The translations under genes and the position numbers were made by a program. 40,510 bases of DNA from Candidatus Anammoxibacter sp. (GTDB taxonomy: Bacteria; Planctomycetota; Brocadiia; Brocadiales; Anammoxibacteraceae), in assembly GCA_021777105.1 (NCBI GenBank), contig JAIQZQ010000024.1:1-40510 (forward strand). Direction: 5' to 3'. This document shows positions 31,332 through 39,242 of this stretch, in pieces (positions within the stretch are counted from its first letter, which is position 1; each line of letters opens with the position of its first letter). Under the pieces are notes generated by a model, which was not told the DNA's origin, searched no databases, and worked only from the letters and a program-made list of their open reading frames with translations.

Positions 31332-33209
31332 ATGAAAACAAAGCTGAGTAGTTTAATTTTATGCGCCGTATTAATCATTTGCGTTAATCTTTGCGGATGC
31401 TCATTTATCAAGAAATCATCGCGCAACAAGCAACTATCTCCGGTTGAAACCGCAATTAATTTTAATAATCTCGGCGTTGCCTACTTTAAACAACACGAAT
31501 TTGACCAGGCTATATTCCAGTTCAGCAAGGCTGCGATGCTAAACCCGCTTATGGCCGAAGCTTTTAACAATTTAGGAGTGGTTTACAACAAAAAGAAAAA
31601 GCCTGATGAAGCAATAGCCGCTTTTAAAAAAGCTGTTGAAATAAAACCCGGTTACGCCAACGCGCATGACAACCTTGGCATTGCTCTTTGCGCTAAAGGC
31701 ATGTATGACGAGTCAATAGAGGCGCATAAAGAGGCTTTGAAAATCGCGCCGCATACGACAGAAGCGCAAAATAATCTTAAATACGCGATAAGTCAAAAAG
31801 AGAGGAATCGCGGTTATTATAAAAAGCGAAAATCGCGCGGGCGCCGGGGAGGCATTTCCGTTGAAATGGGGCATTATAACGCCGGTTACGATCTGCATAT
31901 GAGAGGGAAACTGAAAGATGCGATAGAAGAGTACAAAAAAGTTTTAGAGCTAAATCCCGGAAATTTATGGGCGCATTATAGAATTGGCGATATCTATATG
32001 GACATGATGCAGTATGAAGACGCAATAAATGAGTATAAACAGGTAGTGGCCGACGGAGCTGAAAATGTTTTTATCTATAAGAGAGCAGGCGACGCGTACA
32101 AAGGCGAAAACAAACTTAACGACGCCGTTACCGAATATATGAAAGCTGTAACGTTGAAACCTGAATACGCGCAGGTTTATTATTATATGGGTTTGGCTTA
32201 TAATGGCCAGGGGAAGTTGGAGGAAGCAGTTGACGTTTGGAATAAGGCCCTGGAAATTAAACCGGAATTGTTGCCGGTAAAACAAAATCTGGCCGCGACT
32301 TATTTCATCAACGGGCAAATAGACAAGGCCCTTGATTTTTACAAAGAAATTGTTCTCAAGGAACCTTCCAATATTGACGCGCATTTTAAGCTTGGCCGTA
32401 TTTACCACGAAAAAGGGATGTTAAAGGAGGCCAAGCGCGAATATATGGCGGTTACCTCAGTAAACCAATCGCATATTAAAGCTTTTGAATTAATGGGGGA
32501 TATTTTCTACGTAGACGGCAAATTAAAGAACGCGGAATCCTCCTTTAAACGCTGCCTGGAAATAAATCCCGACAACGTTAATATACGCCACAAGCTTGCC
32601 GCTATTCTGCATGAATCGTGGTTGTTTGACGAAGCAATCGCCGAATATAGCATAATACTTGAGCAAAATCCGGTCGATGTAAGCGCGAATGTCGGCATGG
32701 GCAATATTTACCAACGGCAGGGCCTGTTTGAGCACGCTGCAATGTATTGGGAAAAAGCGCTTGAAACTAATAGAAACCTTATAGATGTCCACTACAGGCT
32801 GGGTAAAAGTTATTATGAGCTGGGCATGATGAACGAGGCGTTTACAGAGTTTAAGCGCGAGCTAAAAAAGAATCAAAACAATTGGGACGCCCATTTTTAT
32901 ATAGGGCTGATTTTTGAATCAAAAGGGAAGCTTGACGAAGCCGTGACTGAGTTTAAAAAGGTTGCGGAGTTAAACCAAAACAGTTCTCAAGCCTATGTTC
33001 ACATTGGCCATATTTATGATAAACAAGGATTGCTGGATGAAACTATTGCTGAGTATTTGAAAGCTATAGAGAGAAACCCGTTTGATGACGAAATTTATTA
33101 CAAACTTGGCCTGCTTTACGATAAAAAAGGCCTTAAAGAAGACGCGGCAAAAGCGTTTGAACAAGCGAGTCAAATAAAGCCTGATGAAGAGAAGTATAAA
33201 AATTTATAA
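31332..33209 (+). CDS. TPR-repeat lipoprotein
   Basis: The 625-residue protein starts with a signal peptide ending in the lipobox-like L20-C21-G22-C23, so it is probably lipid-anchored. From about residue 42 to the C-terminus it is built almost entirely of 34-residue TPR units (patterns such as AYFKQHEFDQAIFQFSKA and LNPGNLWAHYRIGDIY), roughly sixteen in all. They are interrupted by a basic patch near 156-172 (KKRKSRGRRGG). TPR arrays are scaffolds for protein complexes; in this context it may act in outer-membrane or cell-envelope assembly, but no partner is identified. Its stop overlaps the mini-ORF start at 33209. Confidence 0.85.
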   Translation: MKTKLSSLILCAVLIICVNLCGCSFIKKSSRNKQLSPVETAINFNNLGVAYFKQHEFDQAIFQFSKAAMLNPLMAEAFNNLGVVYNKKKKPDEAIAAFKKAVEIKPGYANAHDNLGIALCAKGMYDESIEAHKEALKIAPHTTEAQNNLKYAISQKERNRGYYKKRKSRGRRGGISVEMGHYNAGYDLHMRGKLKDAIEEYKKVLELNPGNLWAHYRIGDIYMDMMQYEDAINEYKQVVADGAENVFIYKRAGDAYKGENKLNDAVTEYMKAVTLKPEYAQVYYYMGLAYNGQGKLEEAVDVWNKALEIKPELLPVKQNLAATYFINGQIDKALDFYKEIVLKEPSNIDAHFKLGRIYHEKGMLKEAKREYMAVTSVNQSHIKAFELMGDIFYVDGKLKNAESSFKRCLEINPDNVNIRHKLAAILHESWLFDEAIAEYSIILEQNPVDVSANVGMGNIYQRQGLFEHAAMYWEKALETNRNLIDVHYRLGKSYYELGMMNEAFTEFKRELKKNQNNWDAHFYIGLIFESKGKLDEAVTEFKKVAELNQNSSQAYVHIGHIYDKQGLLDETIAEYLKAIERNPFDDEIYYKLGLLYDKKGLKEDAAKAFEQASQIKPDEEKYKNL

Positions 33210-33249
33210 TGAACTCTCAACTGCTTGGCAGCGCTAGTGAAAATTATCC
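33208..33249 (+). repeat. dispersed 42-bp repeat, copy B
   Basis: The block matches 986-1027 at 36 of 42 positions. It begins at the stop codon of the TPR gene. Confidence 0.6.
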
Positions 33250-33280
33250 TAGAAGATCAAATATTGTTATAGTCTATTAA
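33209..33280 (+). CDS. possible 23-residue mini-gene
   Basis: A short frame begins at an ATG that overlaps the TPR stop codon (TAATG) and ends with TAA at 33278-33280. The peptide starts MNSQLLGSASENYPRR. The same peptide pattern is encoded at 987-1034. No ribosome binding site of its own is needed if translation is coupled. It could equally be a repeat fragment that happens to read as protein. Confidence 0.3.
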   Translation: MNSQLLGSASENYPRRSNIVIVY

Positions 33281-33317
33281 AACGTAAAACCTTTAAACTT
33301 TAACCGGATTATTAAAA

Positions 33318-33542
33318 ATGAAACAAGCTCTTAAAATATTTATTGCGCTAGCCATGGCCGGCGTTTTTGCCTTAATATCAATAAACGCGTTTTCGGAAAT
33401 TATGGACCTAAAAGATCGCGAGTTCTCAATGTATTTTGGAAAATGCATGGCTGCGTGGATTAAAAGCATTGTGTTAAGCCAGGCAGTCTTCTTTGCGGGA
33501 GGATTATTCCTCTATATGTTGCGGGAGAAAAAGAAGACGTAA
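33318..33542 (+). CDS. small two-helix membrane protein
   Basis: I do not recognise a family. The 74-residue product has a membrane helix at about 5-24 and a second at about 48-66, with a polar central segment (MDLKDREFSMYFGKC) and a basic C-terminus (REKKKT). The layout is that of a small inner-membrane protein. It lies 108 bp after the TPR gene on the same strand. Composition is normal for coding DNA here. Confidence 0.55.
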   Translation: MKQALKIFIALAMAGVFALISINAFSEIMDLKDREFSMYFGKCMAAWIKSIVLSQAVFFAGGLFLYMLREKKKT

Positions 33543-33608
33543 AGAACTTTTATTCATACCGCTTATTTTTTGGAAGAACCAAGTTAAGACCTTAAGCGCG
33601 GCTTAAAG

Positions 33609-33725
33609 TTATTTCACGATTGCCGACGCCGCGCTATAAATGAACCCGCCTGCCACTGTTTTTTTAACATTGCTTTCCATTCCTTTTGTCAGGGCGTCTG
33701 CCGGCGTGTTTGTAAATCCAGACAA
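33609..33725 (-). CDS. possible 38-residue frame, or gene relic
   Basis: On the minus strand a frame with a TTG start encodes FTNTPADALTKGMESNVKK, then TVAGGFIYSAASAIVK and a stop. The amino-acid composition is protein-like and unlike neighbouring noncoding DNA. Upstream of it a run of eight T separates another short frame (MELYIDKQKALSEKESF), so it may be the 3' end of a frameshifted gene. Confidence 0.25.
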   Translation of the reverse strand: MSGFTNTPADALTKGMESNVKKTVAGGFIYSAASAIVK

Positions 33726-33822
33726 AAAATGGCCTGTGTTTCAAAAAAAAGACTCCTTTTCAGAAAGCGCTTTTTGTTTATCTATATACAATTCCATGAA
33801 AGTATAAAAAGGATAAAAAAAC

Positions 33823-34164
33823 ATGCAAATTGACGACACCGGTTGCATTGTTGTTTTAATAACCGCAAGCTCGCCGGAAGAGGCAAAAAAAATTAGCTCC
33901 GCGCTTATTGACGCCGGGCTTGCGGCATGCGCAAATATAGTACCGTCAATTCAATCAATATTCAAGTGGCAAGGCAATATCTGCGATGAAAGCGAGTCTT
34001 TAGTAATAGCAAAAACAAAGTTAACCCTGTTTGAATCCCTTAAAGTTAAGGTTAAAGAAACGCATAGTTATGAAGTCCCCGAGATAATAGCCTTGCCTAT
34101 TGTTGCGGGCAGTGAAGATTACCTTAAATGGATTGACGATGAAACTGAAAACGCTGAAGCGTAA
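33823..34164 (+). CDS. cutA: divalent-cation tolerance protein CutA
   Basis: The 113-residue product matches CutA1: CIVVLITASSPEEAKKISSALIDAGLAACANIVPSI, FKWQGNI, then ESLVIAKTK and HSYEVPEIIALPI. CutA forms a stable trimer with a PII-like fold and has been linked to copper tolerance; its exact biochemical role is unsettled. A signal peptide is absent. It lies 67 bp upstream of an unrelated secreted protein. Confidence 0.95.
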   Translation: MQIDDTGCIVVLITASSPEEAKKISSALIDAGLAACANIVPSIQSIFKWQGNICDESESLVIAKTKLTLFESLKVKVKETHSYEVPEIIALPIVAGSEDYLKWIDDETENAEA

Positions 34165-34231
34165 TCAAGGCCCCATCGTTTTGTTTAAGCAACCAAGGCT
34201 TAATGTTTAATTAGTTAACTCAATTATTTTT

Positions 34232-34705
34232 ATGCAAAAAATGCCTTTTATAAAAAAAACTATTCTTGTGGTTTTCATATTAACCGCGTTTTTTTCCCTT
34301 TACTGCTTAAAAGCGGCGCCGGCGGACGAAACTGAACAGCAACCCGACAAGGATAAAATTGAAATTAAGCTTTTCAAAGCGCACGATGATTTTACTCAAA
34401 CTAATACTTTTAAGATAAAACAACCGATTATTTTATATGTGCTCTGGGATATACCCGATAGCGTTGTTCTAAACGGAGAAGCTGTAATTATAATTGAAGG
34501 AGAACGCGTAGACGGAGAAAAATGGGAAATTGTAGAAAAGAAATATTTAAGCCACAAGTTTGCTTCGCATTATTGGGGATGGGATTGCCGTCAAAAAATT
34601 CACAAAAAAGCGAAACCAGGCTCCGCCGGAACCGCTACTGTTGAATTAAAAATAGATGGTTATGACTCTGTAAAAAAGTCTCTAACATTCAAAATAGAAG
34701 AGTAG
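34232..34705 (+). CDS. secreted protein of unknown function
   Basis: I do not recognise a family. The 157-residue product has a signal peptide (hydrophobic about 10-26, then LKAAPADE). The mature part is rich in beta strands: IKQPIILYVLWDIPD, GEAVIIIEGERVDGEKWEIVEKKYL, and TATVELKIDGYDSVKKSLTFKIE. This suggests an Ig-like or beta-sandwich fold. One central motif, SHYWGWDCRQKI, stands out and may be a binding site. A second ATG at 34241 is an alternative start. It lies 62 bp before hldE. Confidence 0.65.
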   Translation: MQKMPFIKKTILVVFILTAFFSLYCLKAAPADETEQQPDKDKIEIKLFKAHDDFTQTNTFKIKQPIILYVLWDIPDSVVLNGEAVIIIEGERVDGEKWEIVEKKYLSHKFASHYWGWDCRQKIHKKAKPGSAGTATVELKIDGYDSVKKSLTFKIEE

Positions 34706-34767
34706 CATACCTTGCAAATTATCATCAATAAGAGTATTTTTCCCTTTAGATTTTTAAGCGCCTATCT

Positions 34768-36276
34768 ATGGATAAACTAATAAACATTCTAGCGGACGCC
34801 GGCAAAGTAAAGGTCGCAGTTATAGGCGATTTTATGCTGGACAAATATGTTTGGGGCGAAGTTCGCAGGATATCCCAAGAAGCGCCTATACAAGTGCTTA
34901 ATGTCCGCCGTGAAGAGGCAAGACCCGGCGGCGCGGGAAACGTAGTTTATAACCTGACTAAATTAGGAGCCGATGTTTACAGCTGCGGAACGGTCGGAGC
35001 GGATAAGGACGGCGAAATCATTGTTAATAATCTTAAAGAGCTTGGAGCCGACGTCGCCGGTATTTTCAGGGATGCGACAAGAGCCACTACCGTTAAGACC
35101 AGAATGATGGGCCATTTACAAACCGCCGGCAAAGGCGTGCAGCAACTTTTAAGGGTTGATTATGAAGACACGCATTTAATACCGTCTGACATAGAGAATA
35201 AAATCAATGATTATATAAAAAGCATTGCGCATAATTGCGACATTATCCTTATTTCAGATATGGACAAGGGGTTGCTTACTAATAATGTTCTGAATTCAGT
35301 TAGAGCCGTCATGGCCGACCGCTCAATACCTGTGATAGTCGATCCGAAATTAGGCGGCGATTACTTCTTATATAAGGGTTTTACAGCCATAACTCCAAAC
35401 CGGTACGAAACAGAGCTAAGTTCAGACATTAAAATCACCGGTATAGAGAGCATGAACGCCGCCGCAAAAAAATTGGCGGATACCCTTGGATTTGCTCACG
35501 TTTTAATTACGGTTGATAAGGACGGAATGTTTCTTTTCCATAAAGCCGGCGATTCAAAATTGATTTCAACAGCGCCAAAAGAGGTCAACGACGTTAGCGG
35601 CGCAGGCGATGTTGTAATTAGCGTGATTGGATATCTTACAGGCGCGGGCAACAGCTTTGAGGATGCCGCGAAAATAGCAAATGTTGCCGCAGGCATAGAA
35701 GTAGAAAAAATCGGGGCCGTCCCTGTAGGCAAAGATGAGATTTTAAAAGAACTGGCGCACATATGCGACCCTTTAAGCGGCAAAATAAAGACCATAGACG
35801 AATTAAAGGAGTTATTGGATAAGCGCCGTAAAGACGGCAAAAAAGTCGTATTTACAAACGGATGCTTTGACTTGTTGCATGTGGGCCATATTGAGTACCT
35901 GAAGTTTGCTCGCAAACAAGGGGATGTTTTTGTGGTAGGATTAAATTCCGACACATCTGTCAGATCGTTAAAAGGGCCAACCCGCCCCCTAGTGTCTGAA
36001 AATGACAGAGCAAAACTGTTGGCGGCCTTGGAAGATGTTGATTACGTTGTCCTTTTTAACGAGAGCACTCCCGAGGATCTGATTAAAGAGCTAAAACCCG
36101 ACGCGCTTGTTAAAGGCGAGGATTGGCGGGAAGCCGGCGTGGTTGGCCGCGATTTTGTTGAATCATACGGAGGAAAAGTGGTTTTAGCCCCTCTTGTGGA
36201 AGGCATCTCAACAAGCAACATAGTTTCAAGAATAGTGGAAAACCATAAAAATACAACAAAAACTGACAATAATTAA
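34768..36276 (+). CDS. hldE: bifunctional heptose 7-P kinase / heptose 1-P adenylyltransferase
   Basis: The 502-residue protein has both domains of HldE (RfaE). The N-terminal ribokinase-like part (about 1-325) has VIGDFMLDKYVWGEV, RPGGAGNVVYNL, and the catalytic NDVSGAGDVV near 274. The C-terminal nucleotidyltransferase (about 345-490) has TNGCFDLLHVGHIEYL near 361 and VKGEDW. The two activities convert heptose 7-phosphate to the 1,7-bisphosphate and later the 1-phosphate to ADP-heptose for lipopolysaccharide. gmhA and gmhB follow on the same strand and supply the adjacent steps. Confidence 0.96.
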   Translation: MDKLINILADAGKVKVAVIGDFMLDKYVWGEVRRISQEAPIQVLNVRREEARPGGAGNVVYNLTKLGADVYSCGTVGADKDGEIIVNNLKELGADVAGIFRDATRATTVKTRMMGHLQTAGKGVQQLLRVDYEDTHLIPSDIENKINDYIKSIAHNCDIILISDMDKGLLTNNVLNSVRAVMADRSIPVIVDPKLGGDYFLYKGFTAITPNRYETELSSDIKITGIESMNAAAKKLADTLGFAHVLITVDKDGMFLFHKAGDSKLISTAPKEVNDVSGAGDVVISVIGYLTGAGNSFEDAAKIANVAAGIEVEKIGAVPVGKDEILKELAHICDPLSGKIKTIDELKELLDKRRKDGKKVVFTNGCFDLLHVGHIEYLKFARKQGDVFVVGLNSDTSVRSLKGPTRPLVSENDRAKLLAALEDVDYVVLFNESTPEDLIKELKPDALVKGEDWREAGVVGRDFVESYGGKVVLAPLVEGISTSNIVSRIVENHKNTTKTDNN

Positions 36277-36303
36277 TAAATAATATAAAACACAGGCAAT
36301 TAA

Positions 36304-36870
36304 ATGGATGATATTAAATCTCAAATTGAAGAGAGCATTAACGTTAAATCAGAGCTGCTTAATAATTGCTCCGAAATAATAAAGCAAATAGCGGAAACGG
36401 TTGTTAATTCGTATAAAAACGGCAATAGCTTGTATCTAATGGGCAATGGCGGCAGCGCAGCGGACGCGCAACATATAGCCGGCGAACTTGTGGGCAGATT
36501 TAAAAAGGAGAGAAAAGCCTTGCCCGCTTTAGCGTTTACAACAGACACCTCAGTTATTACAGCTATTGCAAATGACTATGATTATGACAAATGCTTTTCA
36601 AGGCAGGCGGAAGCCTTTGTTAAAAAAGACGACGCGGTTATCGGCATAAGCACAAGCGGCAATTCTAAAAATATTATAAAAGCCATGGAAATTGCTAAAG
36701 AACGAGGCGCTCATACAATTGTTTTTACAGGCAGAGACGGCGGAGCGCTTAAAGATTGCGTTGACTTATGTTTACAGGTTCCATCCTCAAACACCCCGCG
36801 CATTCAGGAGGCGCATATAACCGTAGCGCATATTTTATGTTCTATAATTGAACGAGACCTTTTTGCGTAG
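36304..36870 (+). CDS. gmhA: sedoheptulose 7-phosphate isomerase
   Basis: The 188-residue product is a SIS-domain protein with the GmhA pattern: LYLMGNGGSAADAQHIAGELVGRF, then DDAVIGISTSGNSKNI and a C-terminal EAHITVAHILCSIIE that carries zinc-binding residues. GmhA converts sedoheptulose 7-phosphate to D-glycero-D-manno-heptose 7-phosphate, the first step of ADP-heptose synthesis. It lies 27 bp after hldE. Confidence 0.95.
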   Translation: MDDIKSQIEESINVKSELLNNCSEIIKQIAETVVNSYKNGNSLYLMGNGGSAADAQHIAGELVGRFKKERKALPALAFTTDTSVITAIANDYDYDKCFSRQAEAFVKKDDAVIGISTSGNSKNIIKAMEIAKERGAHTIVFTGRDGGALKDCVDLCLQVPSSNTPRIQEAHITVAHILCSIIERDLFA

Positions 36871-36890
36871 TTTAAAAGAGCTAAACAATT

Positions 36891-37454
36891 TTGAAGGATA
36901 AAAACAGAGCTGTTTTTTTAGACAGAGACGGCACAATAATTAAAGGGGTTCCTTACTTAAGCGACCTTAATCAAATAGAGCTGCGCCCAAATTCCGTTGA
37001 AGGCATAATACGTTTTAAGGAAAAAGGATACATCGTTGTAATAGCGACCAATCAGTCCGGCGTTGCCAGAGGCTATTTTGATGAGCAAACAGTTGTTGAA
37101 ATAAACAATGAGCTAAAAAAAATGCTTAACGCCAAAGGCGCAGCAATAGACGCTATATATTACTGCCCACACATGCCGGAGGATAAATTAAAAGAGGGCG
37201 AACAACCGTGCTCTTGCAGAAAACCAAAACCGCAAATGCTTTTAGACGCGGCAAATAAATTTAATATAGACCTTAAACGCTCTATAATGGTTGGCGATAC
37301 TCCGGGCGATATCCTTGCCGGTAAAAACGCCGGCTGCAAGACGGTTTTAATTGAGATCAGCAAAGATTATTACGACTACAAAAGAGATCCTGAATCAATG
37401 CATCCTGATTATGTAGTAAAGGACTTGCTTGATGTCGCCGGATTGTTGGATTAA
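36891..37454 (+). CDS. gmhB: D-glycero-D-manno-heptose 1,7-bisphosphate phosphatase
   Basis: The 187-residue HAD phosphatase has FLDRDGTI at 9-16 (D11 and D13), ATNQSGVARG, and MVGDTPGDILAG. The GmhB zinc loop is visible as CPHMP and, after an 11-residue insert, CSCRKPKP. It removes the 7-phosphate between the two HldE steps. The start is TTG at 36891, 20 bp after gmhA; no ATG start fits. With hldE and gmhA the pathway from sedoheptulose 7-phosphate to ADP-heptose is complete apart from the HldD epimerase, which is not in the window. Confidence 0.93.
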   Translation: MKDKNRAVFLDRDGTIIKGVPYLSDLNQIELRPNSVEGIIRFKEKGYIVVIATNQSGVARGYFDEQTVVEINNELKKMLNAKGAAIDAIYYCPHMPEDKLKEGEQPCSCRKPKPQMLLDAANKFNIDLKRSIMVGDTPGDILAGKNAGCKTVLIEISKDYYDYKRDPESMHPDYVVKDLLDVAGLLD

Positions 37455-37520
37455 TATAATAAATTTTAAAATAATAGATAAGCGCGTTAGCGCTAAATTT
37501 AATTAACACAGGGAGATATA

Positions 37521-38381
37521 ATGGAAGGGAATCGTATAGGTATAATAGGGGGAAGCGGTTTATATGATATAGATGGTATGGAAGACGTTAAAAATGTTGA
37601 TGTTGACACTCCGTTCGGCAAACCATCAGACAGTTTTATCACCGGCAACCTTGAAGGCAAAGAGGTTGTTTTTCTACCTCGCCACGGCAAAGGACACAAA
37701 TTAACCCCATCTGAGTTAAATTTCAGAGCAAACATTTACGGAATGAAGAAACTTGGCGTCGGATCCATTATCGCAGTAAGCGCGGTTGGCAGTCTTAAGG
37801 AAGAGATTAAACCATTGGATATGGTGGTGATCGACCAATTTATTGATAGGACAAAAGACAGGATCAACACCTTTTTCGGCAACGGCATTGTGGCTCACTC
37901 CACTTTTGGCGATCCAATATGCGGAAACCTTGCTTCAGTCGTCTATGATTCAGCAAAGAAAGTCACCGGACACGCCCATAAAGGCGGGACATATGTCTGC
38001 ATGGAAGGTCCTTTATTTTCAACCCGCGCCGAATCCCAGTTATACAGACAATGGGGAGGCAGCGTTATCGGCATGACTAATCTGCAAGAGGCAAAATTGG
38101 CCCGTGAAGCTGAAATATGCTACAGCACACTAGCCATGGCAACTGATTACGATTGTTGGCACGAAGAGGAAGAGGAAGTTACGGTTGATATGATCATAGC
38201 CAACCTTATGAAAAACGTTGACAACGCTAAAAAGATAGTTAAACAAGCAATTCAATCTATTGACGCCAAACGAGACTGCCCATGCATGAACGCCCTTCAA
38301 GGCGCAATTATCACCCACAAAGAAGCCATCCCCGAAGATGTAAAAAAGAATCTAGATTTGATAATAAAGAAATACGTTTAA
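37521..38381 (+). CDS. mtnP: S-methyl-5'-thioadenosine phosphorylase
   Basis: The 286-residue protein has IGIIGGSGLYD at 6-16, the phosphate-binding LPRHGKGHK at 52-60, MEGPLFSTRAESQ, and MTNLQEAKLARE. The ATDYDCW motif has the two aspartates that select 6-amino purines, which indicates methylthioadenosine rather than inosine. The enzyme salvages methylthioadenosine from polyamine or quorum-signal synthesis. The ATG follows GGGAG. A small palindrome AGCGC-GTTA-GCGCT (37481-37494) lies upstream. It may be co-transcribed with the heptose genes, but there is no pathway link. Confidence 0.93.
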   Translation: MEGNRIGIIGGSGLYDIDGMEDVKNVDVDTPFGKPSDSFITGNLEGKEVVFLPRHGKGHKLTPSELNFRANIYGMKKLGVGSIIAVSAVGSLKEEIKPLDMVVIDQFIDRTKDRINTFFGNGIVAHSTFGDPICGNLASVVYDSAKKVTGHAHKGGTYVCMEGPLFSTRAESQLYRQWGGSVIGMTNLQEAKLAREAEICYSTLAMATDYDCWHEEEEEVTVDMIIANLMKNVDNAKKIVKQAIQSIDAKRDCPCMNALQGAIITHKEAIPEDVKKNLDLIIKKYV

Positions 38382-38456
38382 GCTTTTCTATAGCCAATTC
38401 AGACTTGTAGTCTAAACCGGATTTTTTAGCAAGAGATTTACACAATCAATAAACCA

Positions 38457-38483
38457 CTGGAGCAGTCCACAAGACTGCTCCAG
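38457..38483. repeat. TGGAGCA palindrome, copy 3
   Basis: CTGGAGCAGTC (38457-38467) and GACTGCTCCAG (38473-38483) form a perfect 11-bp stem with loop CACAA. It lies 75 bp after the mtnP stop. See 16658-16682 and 16758-16782 for the other copies. Confidence 0.8.
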
Positions 38484-38892
38484 CTGGAATATCACCATTT
38501 ACTGATAATCTCGCATCGCACTTTAGCTTTTAAATTTCTGTGAAATCTGCGAAATCTGTGGTTAGTTTTGCTTGTTGCTTTTACCGATCACCATTTACTG
38601 ATAACATCCCTTCTCACTTTTGCTTTTTAAATCTGTGCAATCCGTGGTTTATTTTTGCTTTTCTTCGCGCCTTTAAGTCTTTGTGACTGATTCCTTTTTG
38701 TTTCAATTTTTTGCCAACTGCCAACCGCAAATTTCAAACTGATTCGCTTTTGCTTTTACTCTTTTATTAGTGTGGATTTGTGTAAATCAGTGGTTAATAA
38801 ACTTTTGATTTTTATCTGTTAATCCTGCATGTGCCCTATAGCTTTAATATGTGAAATCTGCGGTTAGTTTTGCTCTTTCCGCTTTGCTCTCA

Positions 38893-38925
38893 GCTCGGAG
38901 TTTATGTTGAGTAATTAGGAAGCGC
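38893..38925 (+). repeat. direct repeat left of phd/vapC
   Basis: The 33 bp starting GCTCGG match 39661-39693 at 29 positions, including TGAGTAATTA and GAAGCGC. Weaker similarity extends on both sides. The toxin-antitoxin genes lie between the two copies. Confidence 0.65.
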
Positions 38926-38959
38926 GCCTTGCGCCCTACACGCTCAGGCTAATATACAT

Positions 38960-38998
38960 TTGACTTTTTAAAAACCATAGCGTACAATTGGTTTGTAC
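38960..38998 (+). promoter_or_regulatory. phd/vapC promoter with overlapping operator
   Basis: TTGACT (38960-38965) and TACAAT (38983-38988) have 17-bp spacing. An inverted repeat, GTACAA-TTGGT-TTGTAC (38982-38998), overlaps the -10 box, as expected for an operator bound by the antitoxin. Confidence 0.6.
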
Positions 38999-39014
38999 AA
39001 GTAAGGAGACTATT

Positions 39015-39242
39015 ATGTTAGCAATAGGCGTGTCCGATTTTCGGACTCATATACAAAAATATTTGGACCATGTCTCAAAAGGCGAAGAGATTATTATCAC
39101 TTCAAGGGGCAAAGAGATAGCTAAAATAGTTCCGCCTGAGAACCGCGAGAAATCCGCCAGAATAAAGCTTGAACAGTTGTCCAAAACGTCAATAATTGAA
39201 GACGTCATATCTCCCGTATCTAATGACTGGAAGCAATATTAA
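39015..39242 (+). CDS. Phd/YefM-type antitoxin
   Basis: From the ATG at 39015, which follows AAGGAG, the product is 75 residues: MLAIGVSDFRTHIQKYLDHV, then GEEIIITSRGKEIAKIVP. This is the Phd/YefM fold, which binds DNA at its N-terminus and the toxin at its C-terminus. An upstream start at 38988 would overlap the -10 box and is rejected. The stop overlaps the vapC start by one base (TAATG). Autorepression is likely through the palindrome at 38982-38998. Confidence 0.9.
   Translation: MLAIGVSDFRTHIQKYLDHVSKGEEIIITSRGKEIAKIVPPENREKSARIKLEQLSKTSIIEDVISPVSNDWKQY

Larger units (their letters stand above)
38382..38950. repeat. gene-free mosaic of word-like repeats
   Basis: No gene is visible. The stretch chains several families: GAAATCTGCG and CAATCCGTGG words (38527-38570, 38626-38655, 38771-38802 and 38850-38875), an ACCATTTACTGATAA word (38490 and 38588), a CTTTAAGTCTTTGTGAC word (near 38670), and TGCCAACTGCCAACCGC (38712). 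The same families in the opposite orientation fill 541-800. Confidence 0.65.

Noticed and set aside
37481..37494. Riboswitch or operator upstream of mtnP (AGCGC-GTTA-GCGCT)
   Set aside because: The palindrome is short and the 66-bp gap has no conserved riboswitch features; a SAM-type riboswitch is not visible.
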